Shown here: positions 6,499 through 12,954 of the stretch, piece by piece
Numbering within the stretch: the stretch's first letter is position 1
Layout: each line of letters begins with the position of its first letter
Virus record (IMG/VR): IMGVR_UViG_3300031576_000128
Coordinates: 1 to 42,437 of that record
DNA: 42,437 nt
Source: a virus
Direction: 5' to 3' (one strand)
Notes under the pieces: model-generated
What the model saw: the letters and a program-made list of their open reading frames with translations, nothing else
Database searches by the model: none
What the model was told of the DNA's origin: nothing
Made by a program: the position numbers and the translations under genes

Positions 6499-6834
6499 AT
6501 GAAGGCGACCGCACCGCAGATGACCGACCTATCCGTCGGTGCGAGGCTCCGGCTCGTGCGGCAGTCGGCGCACCTGTCGGTCGTGGAGATGTCCCGGCGT
6601 GTGGGTGTGAGCCGCGAAAGCTGGACGGAGTACGAGGGGGACAAGCGAGACTTCCCGAGCCGCGTTCTGGCTCGGATTGCCGAGGAGTTCAACGTCTCGG
6701 CAGATTGGCTACTGTTTGGCGCTTCGCGGGTGAAGCGCGATGGTGGAGTCGCACGCTCGTTCAGAGTCCATGCAGGGCAAGGGGCGGGCGTGTCCACCGG
6801 TCAGATGCCCCTGCTGGTCGCCGCGAAGGACTGA
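6499..6834 (+). CDS. Cro/C1-type repressor-like protein (rightward)
   Basis: The 111-aa protein carries an XRE/HTH_3 domain (GARLRLVRQSAHLSVVEMSRR, then VSRESWTEYEGDKRDFPS and a final helix ending VSADWLLFG, the usual closing motif). The C-terminal 35 residues are low in structure. It is transcribed away from the other regulator and directly followed, after 25 bases, by the integrase, a common layout for a lysogeny repressor. No peptidase-type cleavage domain is present, so induction would not be by classic RecA-stimulated self-cleavage. Confidence 0.82.
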   Translation: MKATAPQMTDLSVGARLRLVRQSAHLSVVEMSRRVGVSRESWTEYEGDKRDFPSRVLARIAEEFNVSADWLLFGASRVKRDGGVARSFRVHAGQGAGVSTGQMPLLVAAKD

Positions 6835-6859
6835 GGCCCGACGCCGAGGGGGGTCGGCC

Positions 6860-7792
6860 ATGCAGAGTCCCCCAGCCGCCCGAGTCGATGTCGGGACTTC
6901 GGGCGTATCGACCCGGCGCATCCCCGCGCGCACACTCGGAGCCGTGGGCACTTCCCCGTCCCCCTTCGAGGTCCTCCGATCCTGGCAATCCTGGCTCGAG
7001 GTGACCGGGCGGGCGAACGCCAACACCCGCCGCCAGTACCGGCGCTACGTGCTCGGGTTCCTGGCCGATTCCATGCTCGACCCGCTCGAGGTGACCGAGG
7101 ATGACCTCATCGCCTGGGCAGCGGGCGTCGACCGCCACGGGGACATGTTCGGGATGAGCCTTCGGGCGCTCAAGAGCTTCTACCGCTACGCCGCCGACCG
7201 AGGCCTCGTGCAGGTCGACCCCACCGGGCACATGCGGACCCGGCGCCACAAGTACCTGCCGCCAGCCGAGACGCCCGACCCGGACCTGGAGCGCGTGTTC
7301 GCCGCGGCCGAGGCCATCGACCCACGCGCCCGGCCGACGCTCGAGCTGATCTTCGCGACCGGCGCACGCCTCGGGTCGATCTGCGCCGTGAGAAGCGAGG
7401 ACATCGACCTGGCCCACCGGCTCATCCGGTTCTGTGTGGCCAAGTACGACGATCCGTACGAGGTGCCGCTCGGTGAGCGAGGCCTCCGCGCGGCCCGAGA
7501 GCTGCTCGCGCTCGCGGACTACCGTCCTACCCGCGTGGTGGTACGTCGTCCTACCCTCGTCGGGGTAGGCCCGAGCCGCCTCTCGCAGTGGGTCAAGCTC
7601 GCCGGAGACCTTGCAGGGGTGCAGATGTGGACGCATCGCCTGCGCCACGAGTTCGCGCACCGCGTCGCCAACGACCCGCGCATCCCGGCTCTCGTCGCGG
7701 CGCAGCTGCTCAACCACCGCGATCCCACGATGCTCCGCGTCTACGCCCGGGGCCGCGATCCGCTGGCCCGCCTTGCGGTGGAAGGGCTCTGA
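6860..7792 (+). CDS. Tyrosine recombinase / phage integrase
   Basis: The 310-aa protein has an N-terminal core-binding domain (about residues 35-130, including RRQYRRYVLGFLADSM) and a catalytic domain with GARLG (R170), HRLRH (H259, R262), NHRDP (H286) and the nucleophile in LRVYARG (Y295). These are the catalytic residues of the lambda-integrase family, so it should integrate the genome site-specifically. The start ATG at 6860 follows GAGGGGGG. A GTG at 6944 would still keep the core domains. Its place after the repressor supports a temperate lifestyle. An attP core was not recognised nearby. Confidence 0.93.
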   Translation: MQSPPAARVDVGTSGVSTRRIPARTLGAVGTSPSPFEVLRSWQSWLEVTGRANANTRRQYRRYVLGFLADSMLDPLEVTEDDLIAWAAGVDRHGDMFGMSLRALKSFYRYAADRGLVQVDPTGHMRTRRHKYLPPAETPDPDLERVFAAAEAIDPRARPTLELIFATGARLGSICAVRSEDIDLAHRLIRFCVAKYDDPYEVPLGERGLRAARELLALADYRPTRVVVRRPTLVGVGPSRLSQWVKLAGDLAGVQMWTHRLRHEFAHRVANDPRIPALVAAQLLNHRDPTMLRVYARGRDPLARLAVEGL

Positions 7793-7842
7793 GGCCGCAA
7801 CGCCTCGCATCGTTGTGCAACAGCGTCATACTTGCAGGCGGG

Positions 7843-8040
7843 ATGGACGGACTCACCGCTCTGGATGCGGCTCGCGCGCTCGTCGATGCCCTGGGTCTGC
7901 GCTACGGCGAGGTCACGGTCCAGGTCGCTGGCGGAGATGTCCGGCTCGTGCGGCTCGGCCGGACCTACACGGCGGCGGACCTCAGCGAGTTCTCCCCCAA
8001 ACCCACCGAAGCCGCAGATCCCGAACCGCCTGCCGGCTGA
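7843..8040 (+). CDS. Hypothetical protein, 65 aa
   Basis: Starts at ATG 7843 after a short AT-containing gap behind the integrase. It reads MDGLTALDAARALVDALGLR, a helix, followed by a small beta hairpin (GEVTVQVAGGDVRLVRLGR). The last 58 bases overlap the opposite-strand HTH gene tail to tail. No family is recognised. Short helix-hairpin proteins next to integrases are sometimes excisionases, but no winged-helix signature is clear here. Confidence 0.55.
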   Translation: MDGLTALDAARALVDALGLRYGEVTVQVAGGDVRLVRLGRTYTAADLSEFSPKPTEAADPEPPAG

Positions 8041-8209
8041 TGCACAGCTCGCGAGCGATCGCCGCATCCGGGGCACCCTCGTCGAACAGCTCGAGGAGCA
8101 CTCCTTCGCGAGCCTTCACCGCACGCGCGTAGCGGCCCTGCACCCGGCGTAGCCGTTGCCGTTGGTCGGGCGTGAGTTCGGACGGGCGCCCGGTCATGCC
8201 TGCCATCAT
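7982..8209 (-). CDS. Small helix-turn-helix protein (minus strand)
   Basis: The 75-aa frame contains LTPDQRQRLRRVQGRYARAV and then GAPDAAIARELCISRQAVRDLR, a resolvase/homeodomain-like helix-turn-helix. Start codons at 8209, 8206 and 8197 are all possible. It is divergent from the strong promoter at 8241-8269, so it may repress that promoter and its own. It is the only confident minus-strand gene within the first part of the plus block. Confidence 0.62.
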   Translation of the reverse strand: MMAGMTGRPSELTPDQRQRLRRVQGRYARAVKAREGVLLELFDEGAPDAAIARELCISRQAVRDLRLRWVWGRTR

Positions 8210-8240
8210 CGCACGGACAAGCCCGCTTCACAAGATGGAC

Positions 8241-8269
8241 TTGACGAGATGACGCGCACGGTGTAAAGT
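8241..8269 (+). promoter_or_regulatory. Strong sigma-70-like promoter for the DUF3560 operon
   Basis: TTGACG (8241-8246) and TAAAGT (8264-8269) with a 17-base spacer is the best consensus match I saw in the window. The repeated GTCAG ... GTCAGG just after the -10 box (8268-8280) could be an operator. The ribosome site AGAGGAGG precedes the ATG at 8297. Confidence 0.75.
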
Positions 8270-8296
8270 CAGCTTGTCAGGATGAGAGGAGGGAAC

Positions 8297-8875
8297 ATGG
8301 AAGCGACGACCTACCGCGAACGCCGGGCTCGCAAGGCCGAACGGCTGCGGGGATGGGCAGACAAGCGCGAGGCGCGGTCAGAGACCGCGTTCGGACGGGT
8401 CGAGCAGATCACGAGCATGATCCCGATGGGTCAGCCGATCCTCGTGGGACATCACTCCGAGCATCGCGCGCGGCGCGACCAGGAGCGGATCGTCAACGGC
8501 ATGACGGCCAGCCTCGAGCATCGCGCGAAGGCGGAGGACTTCCGCCGACGTGCCGATGGGATCGAGCGAGCGGCAGAGCACGCGATCTACTCCGACGATG
8601 ATGACGCCGTCGAGCGTCTGACCGCGCGGCTCGCCGAGCTTGAGGCCGAGCGTGAGCGGATCAAGGCCTACAACGCCTCATGTCGCAAGGGCGCGCCGGT
8701 CCTCGAGGTGCTGACGGAACGTGAGCGCGCAGACCTGGCGAGCGTCGCCCGGTATGCGCCCTACAGCCTGGGCAAAGGCGGCGCGTTCCCCGGATACAAG
8801 CTGACCAACCTGGGCGGCAACATCGCGCGCCAGCGCAAGCGCCTGTCCGAGATGACGAGGGAGGGAGACCGATGA
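8297..8875 (+). CDS. DUF3560-family protein
   Basis: The 192-aa protein has the family's signature: YRERRARKAERLRGWADKRE at the start, SMIPMGQPILVGHHSEHRARRD near residue 50, and an extended coiled coil of RRRADGIERAAEHAIYSDD and LEAERERIKAYN. DUF3560 proteins are found on conjugative elements and actinophages; their function is unknown. ATG at 8297 is preferred over ATG 8282 because GGAGG lies just upstream. It is driven by the consensus promoter at 8241-8269 and coupled (ATGA) to the next gene, so it may be expressed independently of the late block, possibly in lysogens. Confidence 0.82.
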   Translation: MEATTYRERRARKAERLRGWADKREARSETAFGRVEQITSMIPMGQPILVGHHSEHRARRDQERIVNGMTASLEHRAKAEDFRRRADGIERAAEHAIYSDDDDAVERLTARLAELEAERERIKAYNASCRKGAPVLEVLTERERADLASVARYAPYSLGKGGAFPGYKLTNLGGNIARQRKRLSEMTREGDR

Positions 8876-9204
8876 GCGAGGAAGGCTACGACCACGAGGC
8901 GTTCGTGGCGCTCGTGGGCTACGGAACGGTGGAGACCGTGAAGCCGGCGCACGAGACCAACCGGACCGAGAGCACATGGTGGCGACACGCCCCGAGCGGA
9001 GGCTGGTTGTCGGGCTCGGCCATGAGGACGAGCACCGGCCGCCATCACGGCGCCGTCTGGCAAGCCGGCCGCCGTTCCCGCCGCTACTTCGATCAGCTCG
9101 AGCTGGGGGTACGGGTGGCACAGGATCTTGCCTGGGCTGAGGTCTTCCCCGGGATCGTCATGAGGAGAGAAGGGAGCATGGAAGCCGTACAATCGGCTGA
9201 GTAG
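8872..9204 (+). CDS. Hypothetical protein, 110 aa
   Basis: Overlaps the DUF3560 stop by ATGA and ends just before a hairpin terminator, so the two form a small operon. The sequence is Trp- and Gly-rich with beta-like stretches (ESTWWRHAPSGGWLSGSA, GAVWQAGRRSRRYFDQLE). No cysteines or membrane segments are seen. No family is recognised. Confidence 0.72.
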   Translation: MSEEGYDHEAFVALVGYGTVETVKPAHETNRTESTWWRHAPSGGWLSGSAMRTSTGRHHGAVWQAGRRSRRYFDQLELGVRVAQDLAWAEVFPGIVMRREGSMEAVQSAE

Positions 9205-9224
9205 ATCCCAGCGGGAGAACCGGA

Positions 9225-9254
9225 GGGGTCGCGCCTTCGTGGTGCGGCCCCTTC
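9225..9254 (+). terminator. Hairpin terminator after the DUF3560 operon
   Basis: GGGGTCGC (9225-9232) pairs with GCGGCCCC (9244-9251), with one G-U pair and further pairing around TTCG, and is followed by TTCT. The T run is weak, but the position at the end of a two-gene operon supports termination. Confidence 0.5.
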
Positions 9255-9273
9255 TCGCATGTCAGGGGGCGAC

Positions 9274-9618
9274 GTGGACGAGGCCGAGCCTGCCAGCACC
9301 GCGGTCGAGGATGTACCCGAAGTGCGGACGGAGATCACCGCCCTGGACCTCTGCCCACCGGCCGCGCGCATCGAGGCCGATCTGCTGGCCCAGCATCTAG
9401 CGGGCGCCCGCCGTCAACACGCAGAGGCCAAGATCGCGTTCCACGCTCAGCGCGCCGGGATCAAGGGCCTCCCGCACGGGAACCAGCTCAAGGAGGCGGT
9501 CCGTGAGACCGCGGCGGCCCTGGAGTTCTTCGAGCGCCTGGCCCGCGAGGGGATAGCTGAGCCGCTGGGCGGAGGAGTGCTCTACCTGCCAGGGCCCGAG
9601 GACCTAGATGCCGGATGA
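9274..9618 (+). CDS. Hypothetical helical protein, 114 aa
   Basis: The start is uncertain: GTG at 9274 has AGGGGG four bases upstream, whereas ATG at 9259 adds five residues and lies without a ribosome site directly after the terminator. The acidic N-terminus leads into long helices (ARIEADLLAQHLAGARRQHAEAKIAF, ETAAALEFFERLAREG). The C-terminus is Gly/Pro-rich. No family is recognised. It overlaps the next gene by 11 bases. Confidence 0.68.
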   Translation: MDEAEPASTAVEDVPEVRTEITALDLCPPAARIEADLLAQHLAGARRQHAEAKIAFHAQRAGIKGLPHGNQLKEAVRETAAALEFFERLAREGIAEPLGGGVLYLPGPEDLDAG

Positions 9619-10042
9619 GTGCCCGTATGACCGCCGGCAGATCGAGGGCCTCATCACCGGCTACTGGACCGATCAGGCCGTCACGCGGGTGCACTTCCGC
9701 GCCGACAGCTGGGCTCAGCTGCGTTCGCGCGCCGAGACCTTCGGCCAGGTCGACGAGGACGGCTGGGTCGAGGTGCTCGATCTAGAGCGCGCGCTCGGCC
9801 TGCTCGCTGCCCCGCTCATGCAGCGCCGCCGCGGCCATGAGATCGAGCGTCAGGCGCGCGTGGCCGCGGCGCTGATCGCGACCCGGCTCCTGCTCGGCTG
9901 GGGCGAAGGCGAGATGCGACCGCTCGTGCGCCCGGGCGATGATCCGGAGCGCCTGATCCGCAAGGGTGCCGCGTGGATCGCCGCCTACCTCTCGGGACAG
10001 AGCATCGAGGGCGCCGAGGCAGCGTTCCGCAGGGCCCGATGA
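9608..10042 (+). CDS. Hypothetical helical protein, 144 aa
   Basis: Overlaps both neighbours (11 bases upstream, ATGA downstream). It starts MPDECPYDRRQIEGLITGYW and is predicted mostly helical, with a basic middle (LMQRRRGHEIERQARVAAALIATRLLLG) and an amphipathic end (LIRKGAAWIAAYLSGQSIEGAEAAFRRAR). The pattern is reminiscent of small regulatory or transcription-activator-like phage proteins, but I do not see a defined helix-turn-helix and do not assign a function. Confidence 0.7.
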   Translation: MPDECPYDRRQIEGLITGYWTDQAVTRVHFRADSWAQLRSRAETFGQVDEDGWVEVLDLERALGLLAAPLMQRRRGHEIERQARVAAALIATRLLLGWGEGEMRPLVRPGDDPERLIRKGAAWIAAYLSGQSIEGAEAAFRRAR

Positions 10043-10233
10043 GCGCCTGGGCCTGGGTATCGCTCGCACTCGTGGCCACGGCGCTGGAGGTCGCAGCCCT
10101 GGCGCGCGGTGAGGATCGGCTCTATCCGCTGACGCACTACCTGCGCAAGCTGCCCGACTGGCGATCGCCCGTGTTCTGGATCGCGCTCGGGCTGTGGGCG
10201 TGGCTCCCCGTGCACATCTGGCTGGACCGGTGA
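10039..10233 (+). CDS. Small two-span membrane protein, 64 aa
   Basis: Begins with an ATGA overlap at 10039. Residues 3-21 (AWAWVSLALVATALEVAAL) and 46-60 (VFWIALGLWAWLPVHIWL) are hydrophobic spans, separated by a polar loop with ARGEDRLYPLTHYLRKLPDW. Two-span proteins of this size can be holins or superinfection-exclusion factors, but its position far from the lysis genes gives no support for a holin role. Confidence 0.7.
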   Translation: MSAWAWVSLALVATALEVAALARGEDRLYPLTHYLRKLPDWRSPVFWIALGLWAWLPVHIWLDR

Positions 10234-10237
10234 GGAC

Positions 10238-10408
10238 GTGCGCCCGCTCTCGCCGGTCGCGCAGGCATGGGTCGAGCAGGCCGACCCCGCACTCGTGCGC
10301 GCGATCGCGCGCGCCTTCTGTCACCACAAACATCGGTGCGACTGCCTCAGTACCCGCGACCGCGAGATCCTCACGGCCTGGGTCCATCGGATAGTGATGC
10401 GAGGGTGA
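10238..10408 (+). CDS. Tiny Cys/His-cluster protein, 56 aa
   Basis: Starts at GTG 10238, four bases after the previous stop, and ends with a GTGA overlap with the next gene. Residues 27-37 read FCHHKHRCDCL, a dense run of three Cys and three His that could bind a metal ion. Both flanks are amphipathic helices (QAWVEQADPALVRAIARA, REILTAWVHRIV). No family is recognised. A competing frame in this stretch is rejected because it does not couple to either neighbour. Confidence 0.6.
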   Translation: MRPLSPVAQAWVEQADPALVRAIARAFCHHKHRCDCLSTRDREILTAWVHRIVMRG

Positions 10409-10662
10409 AGACCTGCCGCACGCCGGGCTGTGAGCGCGACGCCTCGCTGATCGTCGAGGCCGAGGCCGAGGGCCGGTGCTACCTCTGCCACAAGTACGCG
10501 CACCAGCTGTGCGAGCCCTCGGACCAGGCCATCCGGCGCGCGCTCGGCATCCGTCACGGTGGCTACACGCCCAAGCTCAAGAGCATCTCCCCCGCAGACG
10601 TGCTGAGCGATGAGCAGATGGAGCTGGACGCGCTGATCCGTCGGCTCGCCTCAGGTGCTTGA
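10405..10662 (+). CDS. Small zinc-finger-like protein, 85 aa
   Basis: The start GTG at 10405 overlaps the previous TGA. CRTPGCERDA (C4, C9) and GRCYLCHKYAHQLCE (C25, C28) give a four-cysteine site similar to small phage zinc fingers. The C-terminal half is polar with a final helix (SDEQMELDALIRRLA). It is another of the tiny Cys/His proteins scattered over this genome. The role is unknown, likely nucleic-acid binding. Confidence 0.68.
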   Translation: MKTCRTPGCERDASLIVEAEAEGRCYLCHKYAHQLCEPSDQAIRRALGIRHGGYTPKLKSISPADVLSDEQMELDALIRRLASGA

Positions 10663-10697
10663 GGAGGATGTCAGAGGGGGTGGGATAGGCTAGAGAC

Positions 10698-11234
10698 GTG
10701 AGGCTATGCACCGTCTGTGGGAACCGGCTGGTGGGAAAGCAGCGAACCGTCTGTTCGCGGCCTTGTGAGCAGAAAGCTTGCCGCTGGCGCAAGCACGGGT
10801 GGGTCCCCGGAGACGCGCGACCCGCTGAAACCCGAGGTCGACCGGTGGGTTGGAGAGCACCGATGCCCGACCGGTTCTGGTCGAAGGTCGCCATCCGGGG
10901 GATCGACGACTGCTGGGAATGGCGAGCCGGTCGGAGACCCAGCGGGTACGGGATGTTCGCACACGAGGGGAAGATCTGGGGTGCACATCGCTTCGCGTTC
11001 ACGCTCATGATCGGCGAGATCCCGGAAGGCAAGTTCGTCTGCCACACGTGCGACAACCCGCCGTGCTGCAACCCCGGTCATCTGGTCCCCGGAACGGCAC
11101 GTGAGAATGCGCACGACGCGGCAGCGAAGCATCGGCTCGCTCGCTCACACGAACCAGGGTGGGATGGCCTGTTTCAAGCGATCACAGGGAAACAGCTGGT
11201 CAGCGGGGGTGCTTGGGGTCCCGGAGTAGAATGA
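10698..11234 (+). CDS. HNH endonuclease with N-terminal zinc finger
   Basis: The 178-aa protein opens with a zinc finger (CTVCGNRLVGKQRTVCSRPC, C4-C23). The HNH_3 core follows: RFWSKVAIRG, DDCWEWRAGRRPSGYG, AHRFAF and CHTCDNPPCCNPGHLVPGT, with the HN...H residues of the nuclease. It probably makes site-specific DNA cuts, as a homing endonuclease or DNA-processing nuclease. GTG at 10698 lies six bases after TAGGCT (10686-10691), so transcription may be leaderless and separate from the preceding genes. A second HNH gene with the same core lies at 40566-41141, but it has a different C-terminal half. Confidence 0.85.
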   Translation: MRLCTVCGNRLVGKQRTVCSRPCEQKACRWRKHGWVPGDARPAETRGRPVGWRAPMPDRFWSKVAIRGIDDCWEWRAGRRPSGYGMFAHEGKIWGAHRFAFTLMIGEIPEGKFVCHTCDNPPCCNPGHLVPGTARENAHDAAAKHRLARSHEPGWDGLFQAITGKQLVSGGAWGPGVE

Positions 11235-11267
11235 GAAGTGTAGAGGGGAGATCGCGCAGGCACGCCC

Positions 11268-11996
11268 GTGGACCTCTCCCCATTCACCGCCTACCTCGCC
11301 GTCGAGCGAGGGCTCGCCCCTTCGACCGCCCAGGCCTACGCACGCAGCGTGCGTGAGCTGGGCCCCGAGCCTCTGCAGCTGCAGTCGTCCGACCTGCGCC
11401 GGATGCTGCACTCCCGGGCCGGTGCTTCGGCGACCGTGGCCCGGCGCCTAGCTGCATGGCGCAGCTTCTACGGATGGGCCGTCCGAACAGGTGAGCGAGC
11501 GGATGACCCGACCATCGACCTGGACCGCCCCAAGCTCACGCGGGGACTTCCCCGGCCCGTGGACGACCTCGAGGCGGTCCTTCACCTGCTCGATGCACAG
11601 ATGCAGTCCGTGGCCGTGTTCTTGGCCGAGACGGGCCTCAGGATCTCCGAGGCCTGCTCCGTCGATGTCGGAGCGGTGCCCGCAGACCTGATCGTCCGTG
11701 GCAAGGGTTCCAAGGAACGGATCGTGCCGCTGTCCGGCCTCGCGCAGGATGCGCTCGCCGAGCTCGGCGGCCACATGCCCGTGAGCGCGCGTACGATCCA
11801 GCGTCACCTCGCCTCGGTCGGCATCACGCCTCACAGGCTGCGTCACACCTTCGCCACCTCGCTGGCCGAGGCCGACGTCGATCTATCGGTCATCCAGGAT
11901 CTGCTCGGGCACGCCTCGCCAGCCACGACCCGTGTCTACACCCGTAACCAGACCGCGCGGCTGCGCGCCGGCATCGAGCGCCGCGGCCGCCACTAG
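11268..11996 (+). CDS. Second tyrosine recombinase (XerC/D-like)
   Basis: The 242-aa protein has a shorter core-binding domain (SPFTAYLAVERGLAPSTAQAY) and the complete catalytic set: R125 in TGLRISEA, K146 in GKGSKERIVPL, H189 and R192 in HRLRHTFATSL, H215 in LGHASPATT and Y224 in RVYTRN. It resembles XerC/XerD more than the first integrase, being smaller and with the LGH motif. It could resolve multimers, use a dif-like site, invert DNA or drive excision. The start GTG at 11268 has only a weak ribosome site. TAGAAT at 11227-11232 may be its -10 box. Confidence 0.9.
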   Translation: MDLSPFTAYLAVERGLAPSTAQAYARSVRELGPEPLQLQSSDLRRMLHSRAGASATVARRLAAWRSFYGWAVRTGERADDPTIDLDRPKLTRGLPRPVDDLEAVLHLLDAQMQSVAVFLAETGLRISEACSVDVGAVPADLIVRGKGSKERIVPLSGLAQDALAELGGHMPVSARTIQRHLASVGITPHRLRHTFATSLAEADVDLSVIQDLLGHASPATTRVYTRNQTARLRAGIERRGRH

Positions 11997-12005
11997 TAGG
12001 GACCC

Positions 12006-12197
12006 GTGATCGTGGAGCTGACCGTCTCGACCGCCCGCCTGCGAACGCTGCTGGCCGACGTGGGCGTGCGGCTCGATCAAGACGCGCTTCTCCGCCTGAT
12101 CGCCGATACGGCCTCACGCGACCTTCACTGTGAGGTCGTGCAGGACGCAAGGCCCGCGGCGGTCCGCCAGATCGCGCCGAGGGAGGGCTACCTGTGA
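12006..12197 (+). CDS. Hypothetical protein, 63 aa
   Basis: Starts at GTG 12006 behind TAGTAGGGA, nine bases after the recombinase stop, and is coupled by GTGA to the next gene. It is a small helical protein (STARLRTLLADVGVRLDQDALLRLIADTAS) with no known family. It is the first of three overlapping genes leading to the terminase. Confidence 0.65.
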   Translation: MIVELTVSTARLRTLLADVGVRLDQDALLRLIADTASRDLHCEVVQDARPAAVRQIAPREGYL

Positions 12198-12532
12198 ACC
12201 TGTGCCACTGCGGCGCACCTGCCACCGCGAACGATCGCGAGTGCCCGGAGCACTTCCGGGCCCGTCTGCTCTCGCTCAGCATCGACGCGGCGAACTTCGA
12301 GCAACCGCAGGGCCGCCGCAACCACTACGACCGCCAGAGCGTGCACGACGTCTTCGGTGAGGACGCGCGCGAGCAGATGCTCGAGGAGACCCGAGGGCTC
12401 GGTGCGATCCAGACCGCGCGCGACGGCTCGGAGTGGGTCTATGACGACCCGTCCACCGGCGCGATGCGACCACTGGAGACCTCCGACCTCATCGGCGGGT
12501 ACCTGCGCGGGCCCGTGATCGACGAGGCATGA
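12194..12532 (+). CDS. Hypothetical protein with N-terminal Cys/His motif, 112 aa
   Basis: The start GTG at 12194 and the ATGA overlap at its end tie it to both neighbours. The first 20 residues hold CHCGAPATANDRECPEH, a three-Cys, two-His finger-like motif. The rest is polar, with helices around DVFGEDAREQMLEETRG and an acidic C-terminus. Its position just before the small terminase suggests a DNA-packaging or late-regulation role, which is unproven. Confidence 0.7.
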   Translation: MNLCHCGAPATANDRECPEHFRARLLSLSIDAANFEQPQGRRNHYDRQSVHDVFGEDAREQMLEETRGLGAIQTARDGSEWVYDDPSTGAMRPLETSDLIGGYLRGPVIDEA

Positions 12533-12954
12533 CGACCGAGCGCAAGCTCGCGGCGCTGGCGGCCCTCGCCGAGGGGATGGGCCAGGCCGAAGCGGCTGAG
12601 GCCGCCGCCGTGCACCGCACGACGCTCTGGCGCTGGGCCACCGACGATCCGGAGTTCATCGCGACCCGGGCGAAGATCGCGGATGCAGCCGTGACGGCGA
12701 TGGTGGCCGAGCTGCGATCGCTCGCGCCCCAGATCGTGCAGGCCTTGCGCAGGGGACTCGCATCCGAGGATGACTCGCTCGCCGTGCGGACCGCAGACCT
12801 GGCGGCCAAGCGCATCGCCGAGTTCAACCCCCGCTCCGAGGTCGAGCTGTCGGCCTCTGAGCAGCTCGCCGACCTGATCCGGAGGCTGGATGACGACGGC
12901 GATAGCAGCGAGCCCGACGCTCCGAGCGGACCACCTGGCGAGGCTCCGGGCTGA
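12529..12954 (+). CDS. terS: Terminase small subunit
   Basis: The 141-aa protein begins with a helix-turn-helix (KLAALAALAEGMGQAEAAEAAAVHRTTLWRWATDDPEF), the phBC6A51-like DNA-recognition domain of many small terminases. A long oligomerisation helix (AKIADAAVTAMVAELRSLAPQI) and an acidic disordered tail follow. It should bind the packaging site and load the large subunit. It starts in an ATGA overlap and its last 65 bases overlap the large subunit gene, typical of coupled terminase pairs. Confidence 0.82.
   Translation: MTTERKLAALAALAEGMGQAEAAEAAAVHRTTLWRWATDDPEFIATRAKIADAAVTAMVAELRSLAPQIVQALRRGLASEDDSLAVRTADLAAKRIAEFNPRSEVELSASEQLADLIRRLDDDGDSSEPDAPSGPPGEAPG

Noticed and set aside
7812-7821. 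GTTG-TG-CAAC inverted repeat behind the integrase as an attP core
   Set aside because: Arms of only four bases and no match to a tRNA end could be seen, so it is not supported as an attachment site.
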